Shown here: one piece after another, positions 6,797-13,182 of the stretch
Layout of the letters: every line of letters starts with the position of its first letter
Position numbering within the stretch: position 1 is the stretch's first letter
Source: Spirochaetales bacterium
GTDB lineage: Bacteria; Spirochaetota; Spirochaetia; Sphaerochaetales; Sphaerochaetaceae
Direction: 5' to 3'
Length of the DNA stretch: 13,186 nucleotides
Assembly: GCA_017475725.1 (NCBI GenBank)
Contig: JAFVFA010000165.1
Coordinates: 1-13,186 of the forward strand
The notes under the pieces: generated by a model
What the model saw: only the letters and a program-made list of their open reading frames with translations
The model's database searches: none
What the model was told of the DNA's origin: nothing
Translations under genes and position numbers: made by a program

Positions 6797-7056
6797 TTCG
6801 ACAACCTCGATCTGATGTCTTCCATGGACTGTTCCCAAGGCTTGGTTCTTCCGTTGTCCACATCGTCGAGGCCTTCCTGGATCAGAGAATAGAGTTCATA
6901 TCTTGAAGTCATCTGCTCATAAGCCTCAATGCTCATGATTGCCAGATCTCCTTTGCCGTTCTTTGTCACAAAGGTCGGCTCTCCGTATCTGTGGCACTGC
7001 TCAGAGACCTCGTTATATTTGTTCCTCAGTTCTGCGCTTGAGATGATGTTCGGCAT
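6793..7056 (-). CDS. Phd/YefM-family antitoxin
   Basis: The 87-residue protein MPNIISSAELRNKYNEVSEQ... has the Phd/YefM DNA-binding fold. Hallmarks are SSAELRNKYNEV (6-17), GEPTFVTKNGKGDLAIMSIEAYEQM (25-49) and an acidic helix that would wrap the toxin. It neutralises the RelE/ParE toxin by binding and usually represses its own promoter with the toxin as co-repressor. ATG 7056 is preferred to the ATG at 7071 because GGAGGG (7067-7062) lies five bases before it and the family begins at this MPNII position. The 41-bp palindrome at 7066-7106 covering the promoter is the expected operator. The stop overlaps the toxin GTG. YefM relatives often pair with YoeB; the toxin here is less YoeB-like. Confidence 0.9.
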   Translation of the reverse strand: MPNIISSAELRNKYNEVSEQCHRYGEPTFVTKNGKGDLAIMSIEAYEQMTSRYELYSLIQEGLDDVDNGRTKPWEQSMEDIRSRLSK

Positions 7057-7065
7057 AAAGTCCCT

Positions 7066-7106
7066 CCGCATATAACAGAATTATACACGAATTTTGTTAT
7101 ATGCGG
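7066..7106 (-). promoter_or_regulatory. 41-bp palindromic operator overlapping the toxin-antitoxin promoter
   Basis: CCGCATATAACA (7066-7077) is perfectly repeated in inverted form as TGTTATATGCGG (7095-7106). After one mismatch the pairing continues inward, giving 16 of 17 matches around a 7-base centre. On the minus strand a perfect TATAAT (7085-7080) lies inside it. TTGCCG (7109-7104, 4 of 6 matches to TTGACA) precedes it by 18 bases. Transcription should start near 7073, giving a leader of about 17 bases. The palindrome therefore spans promoter and start, as expected for an autoregulated toxin-antitoxin operon. Its last two bases are part of the antitoxin Shine-Dalgarno sequence, so in read-through RNA from tetR it could also fold and mask that site or act as a weak terminator. 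Confidence 0.75.
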
Positions 7107-7130
7107 CAATGAGAAACGTGCCACAAACAA

Positions 7131-7682
7131 TTAAAACAGCTCTATGAGCCCGTCTGAAAGGCGGTCGGTCTCCCATTCGGCTCCGGATGAGAGAACATCG
7201 CTTATCTTGTTCAGCACAGCCGCTGTGACAAGGTCTGCCGCATAGTCTGTATCCCTGATGTCCAGCCAACCTCTCTGCACGCAGAATTCCAATGCGATTC
7301 TTATCCTGGCGTTGATCATTGAGGAAACCATCCTCTCCTCGGCTGAGAACGTTTCATCGAACATTCGCTGCTGCTGGATTATTGAGAAGAATGAGGATAT
7401 GGGCTTTTCCGCAAAGACATCTATGATGTTGTCGAACAGAGAGACAAGTAGGCTCCGGGCGTCCTTGGCCTTGAAGTCCACATTGAAGGTCTTTGTCTTC
7501 AGTACCGACTGGCAGTGAGCCAGCATGGCATCGATGATCGCCTTCTGGCTCTCGAAATGGCTGTAGATGCTTGCCTTGCGGATTCCGACTTCAAGTGCTA
7601 TGTCCGACAGGCTCACGTTTGCAAGCCCTTTCTCCTCCCCCAAGTCCAGAAGGGCGCTGATTATGTCTTCGCGGGTGCTCAT
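7131..7682 (-). CDS. TetR/AcrR-family transcriptional regulator
   Basis: From ATG 7682 the protein has 183 residues. The N-terminal helix-turn-helix lies at about residues 4-50: TREDIISALLDLGEEKG, then VSLSDIALEVGIRKASIYSHFESQKAI, the classic TetR pattern ending in a SxYxHF-like motif. The C-terminal part is helical, as expected for a ligand-binding and dimer domain; the ligand cannot be told. The longer frame starting at 7790 would extend 36 residues into promoter DNA and is rejected. No ribosome binding site is seen. The promoter-like TTGACT/TTTAAT predicts transcription starting at the ATG itself. An inverted repeat in that spacer suggests autorepression. No transporter or enzyme gene is adjacent in the same orientation, so the target is elsewhere or is the divergent rplU operon. 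Confidence 0.88.
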   Translation of the reverse strand: MSTREDIISALLDLGEEKGLANVSLSDIALEVGIRKASIYSHFESQKAIIDAMLAHCQSVLKTKTFNVDFKAKDARSLLVSLFDNIIDVFAEKPISSFFSIIQQQRMFDETFSAEERMVSSMINARIRIALEFCVQRGWLDIRDTDYAADLVTAAVLNKISDVLSSGAEWETDRLSDGLIELF

Positions 7683-7688
7683 GTCTGC

Positions 7689-7718
7689 ATTAAAAACTAA
7701 CGAACGGTAGTTAGTCAA
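7689..7718 (-). promoter_or_regulatory. tetR promoter with a palindromic operator in the spacer
   Basis: On the minus strand TTGACT (7718-7713, 5 of 6) and TTTAAT (7694-7689, 5 of 6) are 18 bases apart. An inverted repeat, ACTAAC (7696-7701) and GTTAGT (7710-7715) on the plus strand with an 8-base centre, fills the spacer. This is the layout of a self-repressed TetR-family gene. The predicted start of transcription coincides with the A of the tetR ATG, implying a leaderless mRNA. Binding of the adjacent regulator is inferred, not shown. Confidence 0.6.
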
Positions 7719-7751
7719 GAGTACTTTTATTCTTTTTCTTTCCGAGGGTTG

Positions 7752-7780
7752 TGGAAAAAGGTCGGGATAAGGGGTATAAG
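7752..7780 (+). promoter_or_regulatory. Candidate promoter of the rplU operon
   Basis: TATAAG (7775-7780, 5 of 6) is preceded after 17 bases by TGGAAA (7752-7757, 4 of 6). It would give a leader of about 26 bases with AAGGA (7800-7804) as ribosome binding site. The 130-base gap between tetR and rplU holds only this element and the tetR promoter/operator. I found no L21-type autoregulatory leader or strong hairpin in it. Confidence 0.35.
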
Positions 7781-7812
7781 GGTAGAGCAAATTTCATTTT
7801 AAGGATGTGTTT

Positions 7813-8124
7813 ATGTACGCACTCGTAGAAATTCTTGGAAAGCAGTACAAGGCAGAAGAGGGCAAGAGCGTCCAGGTCGACCTGGTTGATGCAGAGATCG
7901 GCGCAAAGGTCACATACGATTCTGTCCTTGCAGTTGTCAAGGAAGATGACGTCAAGTTCGGTGCACCATATGTTGAGGGTGCCAGTATTGAAGCAACACT
8001 CGAGTCCAACACAAAGGGCGATAAGGTTCGTGTCTTCAAGTATCACAGGAGAAAGGGATATCGCAGGACCCAGGGTCACAGACAGCAGTATTCAATTCTC
8101 AAGATCGAAAAGATCAACGCTTAA
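7813..8124 (+). CDS. rplU: 50S ribosomal protein L21
   Basis: This is a 103-residue component of the large ribosomal subunit that binds 23S rRNA. It opens MYALVEILGKQYKAEEGKSVQVD and ends with the L21 signature KYHRRKGYRRTQGHRQQYSILKIEKI, both diagnostic. Length is normal. ATG 7813 is chosen over the GTG at 7807 because L21 starts at MYALVEI and AAGGA is eight bases before it. It is the first gene of the rplU-rpmA-obgE-nadD-yqeK-lipoprotein-rsfS operon. rpmA follows after 12 bases with no prp (ysxB) gene between. Confidence 0.97.
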   Translation: MYALVEILGKQYKAEEGKSVQVDLVDAEIGAKVTYDSVLAVVKEDDVKFGAPYVEGASIEATLESNTKGDKVRVFKYHRRKGYRRTQGHRQQYSILKIEKINA

Positions 8125-8136
8125 GGGAGGCAATCA

Positions 8137-8391
8137 ATGGCTCATCATAAAGGTGGTGGTTCATCAAAGAACGGAAGAGACTCCAATGCACAGCGCCTGG
8201 GCGTGAAGTGCTACGGTGGACAGGTTGTCAAGGGAGGTTCAATCCTCGTCAGACAGCACGGAACCAAGATCCATCCGGGTCAGAACGTCGGCCTCGGATC
8301 CGATTACACACTCTTTGCAAAGGTTGACGGCAAGGTTCTCTATCACGCAAGAAACAACCGCAACTACGTCAGCATCGTTGTTGAAGAGTAA
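8137..8391 (+). CDS. rpmA: 50S ribosomal protein L27
   Basis: This 84-residue large-subunit protein has an N-terminal arm that reaches the peptidyl transferase centre. It begins MAHHKGGGSSKNGRDSNAQRLGVK, the mature form. There is no leader of the Firmicutes type that the Prp protease removes, which agrees with the absence of prp beside it. The start is fixed by GGGAGG (8125-8130) six bases upstream. The rest (HGTKIHPGQNVGLGSDYTLFAKVDGKVLYH) matches the family over full length. It lies 12 bases after rplU and 16 before obgE. Confidence 0.97.
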   Translation: MAHHKGGGSSKNGRDSNAQRLGVKCYGGQVVKGGSILVRQHGTKIHPGQNVGLGSDYTLFAKVDGKVLYHARNNRNYVSIVVEE

Positions 8392-8407
8392 GACAGCCTA
8401 AGACTCT

Positions 8408-9469
8408 ATGTTTGGTTTTTCAGATGAAACCTATATCGACATTGCCTCCGGAAACGGGGGCAATGGTTGTGTCTCCTTCAGACGAGAGAAATTCGTCGAG
8501 AAAGGCGGCCCTGACGGCGGAGACGGCGGCAAGGGCGGCGATCTCGTCTTTGTAGTCAAGGAGAACCTCAGGACCCTGGCCCATCTGAAGATCATCAGAT
8601 CCTTCCGCGCAGAGAACGGAAGGAACGGCAGCGGCGCACGCTGCTACGGACGCAACGGCAACGACATGGAGATCCCCGTCCCGCCGGGAACGGTGATCAA
8701 GGATGCCCAGACCGGCGAGATCATCAAGGATCTGACCGGCGTTGACCGCTTCGTCTTTCTGAAGGGCGGCCGTGGAGGCCTTGGCAACTACCATTTCAGA
8801 ACCTCCACAAGACAGGCCCCCAAATTCGCCCAGCCGGGCGAACCCGGCATTGAGATGAGGGTTGGACTTGAGCTGCTTGTCATAGCCGATGTAGGCTTTG
8901 TCGGGTTCCCGAACGCCGGCAAGAGCTCCCTGATGAACATGCTCACCAATGCAAGAAGCAAGGTCGCTTCCTATCCGTTCACCACAAAGATCCCGCAGCT
9001 TGGCATGATGCGTCTTGGGGACCAGGACGTGGTGCTTGCAGACATCCCGGGGATAATAGAGGGTGCAAGCCAGGGCGCAGGGATGGGGTTCAAGTTCCTC
9101 AGACACATCTCAAGGACAAGCGGTCTTGCATATCTGATTGACATGTCCGACCCCACATGCCTTGACCAGTACGAGCTTCTGAGAAAGGAGCTCGAGAACT
9201 ATTCGCCTGATCTCCTGGAGAAGAAGGAGGTCCTGATAGGCACAAAGCTGGATGAGGATGGGGCTCCGGAGAACTTCAAGGCCTTCAAGGCCAAGTACAG
9301 TGACAAGCAGGTCTATGGCATGACGATCTTCGACGAGGATTCGGTCAAGCCGATCATGAAGGCCTTCCTTGACATGATAGCGAAGCCTGTTGATGAGAGC
9401 GGATTCACCGGCAGACCTGACACGGATGCCTATTATCCGGAGAGTCTGGAGGAATATGAGCAGCGCTAA
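8408..9469 (+). CDS. obgE: GTPase Obg/CgtA, short form, with a TKLD nucleotide-specificity motif
   Basis: Obg binds the 50S subunit and acts in late ribosome assembly and stress signalling. The 353 residues comprise the Gly-rich Obg fold (about 1-158, with GNGGNGCVSFRREKF and GGDGGKGGD) and the G domain. That domain carries G1 GFPNAGKSS (166-174), switch I YPFTT (189-193) and G3 DIPG (212-215). G4 is TKLD (279-282), where most Obg proteins have NKxD. The protein ends soon after the G domain (YYPESLEEYEQR), so the OCT domain of Bacillus Obg is absent. The start MFGFSDETYIDI fits the family although only a poor ribosome binding site is visible, suggesting coupling to rpmA 16 bases upstream. The end overlaps nadD by 14 bases. 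Confidence 0.95.
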   Translation: MFGFSDETYIDIASGNGGNGCVSFRREKFVEKGGPDGGDGGKGGDLVFVVKENLRTLAHLKIIRSFRAENGRNGSGARCYGRNGNDMEIPVPPGTVIKDAQTGEIIKDLTGVDRFVFLKGGRGGLGNYHFRTSTRQAPKFAQPGEPGIEMRVGLELLVIADVGFVGFPNAGKSSLMNMLTNARSKVASYPFTTKIPQLGMMRLGDQDVVLADIPGIIEGASQGAGMGFKFLRHISRTSGLAYLIDMSDPTCLDQYELLRKELENYSPDLLEKKEVLIGTKLDEDGAPENFKAFKAKYSDKQVYGMTIFDEDSVKPIMKAFLDMIAKPVDESGFTGRPDTDAYYPESLEEYEQR

Positions 9470-10067
9470 GACGGCAATGATCGGAGGAAGCTTCGACCCT
9501 GTCCATCTGGGACATCTGTTCCTTCTCCACTGCGCAGTCTCAATGTCCGACTACAGTTCCTTCCTGCTGATCCCTGCAAAGGTAAGCAACTTCAAGCAGA
9601 GCAGCCGCCCACAGGCGTCCGACCAGGACCGCCTCCAGATGCTGCGCCTCGCTTTGGAGGACTACAGGGAGCTGTATCCTGATGACCGCAAGGTTGACCT
9701 GGGCATCTCTGCCATGGAGCTTGAGCGGGGCGGTGTGTCGTTCACATCGGACACCATAAGGATACTGAAGGGGAAGCTCGGTCTGGACAGAATCGGGATG
9801 GTGATAGGAGATGACCATCTTGAGGGCCTTTCCCGCTGGCATGACTTCGAGTATCTTCGCGACAACGTGGAGTTCCTGATCTGCCGCAGAAGCCAGTCCG
9901 GCACAGACTGGAGCCTTGTCCCGGAAGGCGTCTGCTACAGACGTCTTGAGCCGGAGAATGTGGCCCCGCAGTCCTCAAGTGCAGTCAGAGGCGATGTCCA
10001 GGGAAACGGCGACTTCCTTTCCAGAAGGGTTCTAGAGTATGTCAAATCAAAGAATCTGTACCATTGA
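9456..10067 (+). CDS. nadD: Nicotinate-nucleotide adenylyltransferase
   Basis: NadD joins ATP and nicotinate mononucleotide to deamido-NAD, the shared step of NAD synthesis. The 203-residue protein has the nucleotidyltransferase signature GGSFDPVHLGH (10-20), GDDHLEGLSRWHDFEYL (118-134) and the C-terminal SSSAVR (173-178), the counterpart of ISSTxIR. ATG 9456 lies inside the obgE end, 14 bases before its stop, with GGAGG (9448-9452) unusually close at three bases. Starting at 9390 would add residues unlike the family. It overlaps yqeK by 29 bases. The obg-nadD-yqeK-rsfS order is widespread in bacteria. Confidence 0.94.
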   Translation: MSSAKTAMIGGSFDPVHLGHLFLLHCAVSMSDYSSFLLIPAKVSNFKQSSRPQASDQDRLQMLRLALEDYRELYPDDRKVDLGISAMELERGGVSFTSDTIRILKGKLGLDRIGMVIGDDHLEGLSRWHDFEYLRDNVEFLICRRSQSGTDWSLVPEGVCYRRLEPENVAPQSSSAVRGDVQGNGDFLSRRVLEYVKSKNLYH

Positions 10068-10662
10068 ACAGCTTGCGGACTATCTCAAGGGCCATGTCTC
10101 GGAAAGGAGATATCTGCACAGCATGGGTGTTGCGCAGACCACAGGAAAGGTCCTGGACCATTTCGGGTGCACCGATTACGAGAGAACCTGGAACGGTTTC
10201 GGCGCCCCGGAGTTCTGTGGACTTGCACATGACATTGCGCGTGAGATGACAGATGCCCAATTGCTTGAATACTGCAAGGAAAATGGTGTGACTCTTTCAG
10301 AAGAGGACATCAAAGCCCCTGTTCTTGCACATGGAACGGTCTCCGCCGAGATTGCCGCTGGCCTTGTGGGGGACTATCCCAAGTCCTGGTACAGGGCGCT
10401 TTGCGACCACACTACCGGAAACTCCGGCATGGACAGTCTGGCACTTGCCCTGTTCATAGCCGACTACATAGAGCCTACAAGGAGGTTCATGACTGACCAG
10501 CGCAGAGGGTTCTACCTGGGGTCCTCAAGCATTCAGCAGTGTGCCTACCGTGTATTGTGTGATATGATTGACCATTGGAGAAGCACCGGTTTCCACGATG
10601 CCTCCAGCGGTTCGCTGGCCATGAAGGAGGACCTTGAGAAGAAATGGGGATGCAAATACTGA
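10039..10662 (+). CDS. yqeK: YqeK-type HD-domain bis(5'-nucleosyl)-tetraphosphatase (symmetrical)
   Basis: YqeK hydrolyses Ap4A to two ADP and belongs to the HD metal-dependent phosphohydrolases. The 207-residue protein shows RYLHSMGVA (H27), CGLAHDIARE (H64-D65), LAHG (H98), DHTTGNSGMDSLALALFIADYIEPTR (H124, D142) and a helical C-terminus, matching the expected iron/metal ligand order. It is placed directly after nadD, as in Bacillus and many others. ATG 10039 lies inside the nadD end and has AAGGG upstream. It overlaps the start of the following lipoprotein gene by 19 bases. Confidence 0.92.
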   Translation: MSNQRICTIEQLADYLKGHVSERRYLHSMGVAQTTGKVLDHFGCTDYERTWNGFGAPEFCGLAHDIAREMTDAQLLEYCKENGVTLSEEDIKAPVLAHGTVSAEIAAGLVGDYPKSWYRALCDHTTGNSGMDSLALALFIADYIEPTRRFMTDQRRGFYLGSSSIQQCAYRVLCDMIDHWRSTGFHDASSGSLAMKEDLEKKWGCKY

Positions 10663-11246
10663 GAAGACGAAAGGCCGTTGCCCTGATTATCGCCATCATC
10701 ACATGCGTCTCCCTTCTTCTGTGCGGCTGCGCCGGGGACTCCAGAGTCTGCTACTACGGCTACTTCGGTGATACCGCATACGCATTCATCTACACGCCCA
10801 GGAACAACCATTTCAACTGCATCCAGCTCCCTCTGGAGGAGATCCTCCTCTGGGGAAAGGCCTCCGGGCTCAGCTCCATACCCATTGCGATGGGAAACTT
10901 CGTCGGACTCAAGGACTCCGGTTTCCTGGTCGGATCCTCGGATGCGCTTCTGACGTTGAAGGACATGCTCGATGTCCTCGGTTCCGAGAACGAGGAGCCT
11001 GCAGGAAGCGTCAAGCGTGTGGAGACGATGGTCGCAAAGGCCTCGGTATTGAGCAAAAGACCACTGTCGGATAAGATAAACCAGCTCTGCGGCCAGGACA
11101 GTGAAAAGCTCCTGAAGCTTCTTGCAGAGAAAAACCCATCCTGCTGGTGCTATGATGCACACAGCTTTTTCGATTCTGATGATTTGAACTTCTCGCAGCG
11201 GTACTTCTCACAGTGGCTCGAGCAGGTTCTTGGAGGAAATAAATGA
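10644..11246 (+). CDS. Predicted lipoprotein or membrane-anchored protein of unknown function between yqeK and rsfS
   Basis: I do not recognise this 200-residue protein. It begins with basic residues (LRRRK), then a hydrophobic stretch at 11-27 and LCGC with Cys29, a relaxed spirochaete-type lipobox, so a lipoprotein is likely; an uncleaved anchor is the alternative. The exported part has cysteines at about 36, 58, 149 and two in CWC near 167-169. It shows YIYTPRNN-like and NCIQLPLEEIL segments, then SSDALLTLKDMLDVLG. In related operons a LytR-CpsA-Psr protein often occupies this slot. The pattern of a short strand followed by IPRD-like and llGi-like segments is faintly similar, but the key Arg/Asp signature is missing, so I do not assign it. 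Start may be ATG 10644 or 10650. It overlaps rsfS as ATGA. Confidence 0.75.
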   Translation: MGMQILRRRKAVALIIAIITCVSLLLCGCAGDSRVCYYGYFGDTAYAFIYTPRNNHFNCIQLPLEEILLWGKASGLSSIPIAMGNFVGLKDSGFLVGSSDALLTLKDMLDVLGSENEEPAGSVKRVETMVAKASVLSKRPLSDKINQLCGQDSEKLLKLLAEKNPSCWCYDAHSFFDSDDLNFSQRYFSQWLEQVLGGNK

Positions 11247-11581
11247 AGGAAGAGACCAGAGTTCAGGCAGAGAGGATCTGCGCATTCCTGTCGGACCACA
11301 AGGCAATGGACATCACAACTATCGACCTCTCGGAGGAATGCTCCTGGACTGACTGCTTCATCATCTGCACGGTCACAAGCCTCGGTCATCTGAGGGGCCT
11401 GGCACATGAGATCTGGGGAGAGATCGACAGCATAGGGCTGGAGGTCAGGAATCGCCATAAGGCTGTAGGCCAGGACGGCTGGGAGCTGATCGACTGCGGA
11501 GACATAGTGATCCATCTGATGAGCCAGGAGATGAGGGACTTCTATTCCCTTGAGAAGCTCTGGCAGAAGTTCGGTAGATGA
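11243..11581 (+). CDS. rsfS: Ribosomal silencing factor RsfS (Iojap/YbeB)
   Basis: RsfS binds L14 on the 50S subunit and blocks joining to 30S during starvation. The 112-residue protein has DITTIDLSEECSWTDCFIICTVTSLGHLRGLA (23-54) and the strongly diagnostic WELIDCGDIVIHLMSQEMRDFYSLEKLW (80-107), with normal length for the family. The ATG overlaps the upstream stop (ATGA) and has GGAGG at 11232-11236. It is the last gene of the rplU operon. Its stop is three bases from the convergent deacylase stop, leaving no room for a terminator. Confidence 0.95.
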   Translation: MKEETRVQAERICAFLSDHKAMDITTIDLSEECSWTDCFIICTVTSLGHLRGLAHEIWGEIDSIGLEVRNRHKAVGQDGWELIDCGDIVIHLMSQEMRDFYSLEKLWQKFGR

Positions 11582-11584
11582 AGT

Positions 11585-13144
11585 CTATTTCAGAATCACC
11601 TTTCCGCTCTGTGAACCGGTGAGTTTGCCGTCCTTCAGGGCAAAGACCCCGTTCACCATCACGTTCTCAAGTCCTGTGCACATCTCGAACGGATGTGTTG
11701 TGTCGGAATTGTCCTTCAGCGTCTTGGGGTTGAACATGACAAGATCGGCCTTGAAGCCTTCCTTCACTAGACCCCTGTCCCTGATCCCGAGTCTGTCCGC
11801 GACCTTGTGGGTCATCTTGTTTATCGCCGTCTCGAATGGGGTTCCCTCTTTGATGCACCTTTCGCACAGTAGATGGATCGCACCGTTGGCGCTCCTCGGA
11901 TGCGCCATCTCGCCCGCATAGAGGGCATCGGTACCGAAACTCATCAGATCGTCGCTGAAGATGCGTCTAAGACTCTCCGTTGTCTGTGTGACATCCGTCA
12001 TCAATGCGCATCGGCTCTCATTCGCAAGTAGGTGGAAGAGGGCATCGAAGGGATCCATCCCAAGTCTGTCCGCAGCCTCAAGCATGTTGAGCCCGTTGAA
12101 CTCCGGAGAACTCTCCATTATCACAATGCGGATGTCCTCCCATGGGCAGAGCTCGGCTATGCTGTCCCACCCGTCAGGGTTCTCCATCTCAGCCACAATC
12201 CTATCCCTGAGGCTCCTGTCCGTCTCCATGCTGTGCAGGGTCCTTGAGAGATCCTCAGGGGAGAGCCTGAGAAGCTCAGGCGGCAGCAGACTGAACAGGC
12301 TTGTGCTTCCGTATTCATAGGGGTACTGGTCAAAGGCCACATCGAAGCCCTCGGACCTGAGGGCGTGTATCCTGTCAAGGACCTGTGTGACCTTCGACTG
12401 GTTCTTCCTTCCTATTGCCTTCAGATGGGAGATCTCCAGTCTGACACCTGTCTCTCTGGTGTAGGAGATTATCTCGTCTATCGAGCTCAGGATGTCGTCA
12501 CCTTCGCATCTGTGGTGTACCGCAAATATGCCATCATGATTTCTGACCACTTTGAGAAGGGCTACCATCTCCGCCCTGTCCGCAAAGAGGCAGGGGGCGT
12601 AGTAGAGCCCTGATGAGAGCCCGACGCAACCCTGTGAGAGTGATGTGTCCAGAAGCTCGCACATGGTCCCGATCTCGGACTCTGTGGCCGGTCTGTTCGG
12701 GTTGCCCGTCATGGCCTGGTTCCGCAGGCAGCTGTGGCTCTGCAGGAAGGCCATGTTGATTCCGGGTTTAAGAATCGAATGGAAAGAGGTGAAGTCCGTC
12801 CAGCTCCAGTTGTCATAATGTCCAAGGATGTCTGCGAACAGAGGCGGGTCTGAGAGCTTCCTGGGGTAGACCCCTATGCCGCAGTTTCCGGAGAGGTCAA
12901 AGGTTATGCCCTGCTGGATCTTCCTTGGCATGGACGGGTTCCTCAGGGCCTCAAGCTCGCTGTGAGCATGAATGTCCATGAAACCCGGGCAGAGAATGCA
13001 GCCATCCGCATCCACCGTCCGGTCTGCCTTGACCTCATCTGCGGAGATCTTGGCTATGAGGTCGCCGTCGACGACCACATCCGCCTTGAAGGGCCTTGAG
13101 CCGGACCCGTCAACGACCATTGCATTCCTGAAGACGATTGACAT
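11585..13144 (-). CDS. N-acyl-D-amino-acid deacylase (D-aminoacylase, amidohydrolase superfamily)
   Basis: This is a 519-residue zinc amidohydrolase that removes the acyl group from N-acyl-D-amino acids. Expected parts are present in order: N-terminal beta strands with VVDGSGSRPFKADVVVDGD, the metal site DIHAHSE (H59, H61), GNCG (C88, bridging-Cys position), GLSSGLYYAP (175-184) and AVHHR (H210/H211). ISHLK (H240), FDQYPYEYGSTSL and FGTDAL (D406) followed by HPRSANG complete the set. These match the ligands known in D-aminoacylases, so it should be active; the preferred amino acid cannot be read. The start at 13144 has CAGGGAA upstream on the minus strand. It is not obviously linked to its neighbours and converges on rsfS. 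Possible use is recycling of D-amino acids or peptides scavenged from cell walls. Urease-like dihydropyrimidinase relatives are less likely because of GNCG. Confidence 0.9.
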   Translation of the reverse strand: MSIVFRNAMVVDGSGSRPFKADVVVDGDLIAKISADEVKADRTVDADGCILCPGFMDIHAHSELEALRNPSMPRKIQQGITFDLSGNCGIGVYPRKLSDPPLFADILGHYDNWSWTDFTSFHSILKPGINMAFLQSHSCLRNQAMTGNPNRPATESEIGTMCELLDTSLSQGCVGLSSGLYYAPCLFADRAEMVALLKVVRNHDGIFAVHHRCEGDDILSSIDEIISYTRETGVRLEISHLKAIGRKNQSKVTQVLDRIHALRSEGFDVAFDQYPYEYGSTSLFSLLPPELLRLSPEDLSRTLHSMETDRSLRDRIVAEMENPDGWDSIAELCPWEDIRIVIMESSPEFNGLNMLEAADRLGMDPFDALFHLLANESRCALMTDVTQTTESLRRIFSDDLMSFGTDALYAGEMAHPRSANGAIHLLCERCIKEGTPFETAINKMTHKVADRLGIRDRGLVKEGFKADLVMFNPKTLKDNSDTTHPFEMCTGLENVMVNGVFALKDGKLTGSQSGKVILK

Positions 13145-13170
13145 GCTGTTTCCCTGGGTTATTTCTTTAT

Positions 13171-13182
13171 GTCACCTGTGAC
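13171..13182. repeat. Short palindrome upstream of the deacylase gene
   Basis: GTCAC (13171-13175) and GTGAC (13178-13182) form a perfect inverted repeat with a two-base centre, 27-38 bases upstream of the deacylase start codon and close to the window edge. It could be a regulator site, but such a short repeat can occur by chance and the promoter lies partly outside the window. Confidence 0.3.

Noticed and set aside
6797..6838. Longer toxin from the ATG at 6838
   Set aside because: It would overlap the antitoxin by 46 bases and add residues before the standard MKYSALF start. The GTGA overlap with GAGG upstream is a better fit.
7683..7790. N-terminal extension of the TetR protein in the open frame up to 7790
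   Set aside because: The added 36 residues would be encoded by the promoter/operator region, and the helix-turn-helix begins at a normal distance from ATG 7682.
8420..9106. 228-codon minus-strand frame
   Set aside because: It is fully antisense to obgE, whose motifs are unmistakable, and it has no family features.
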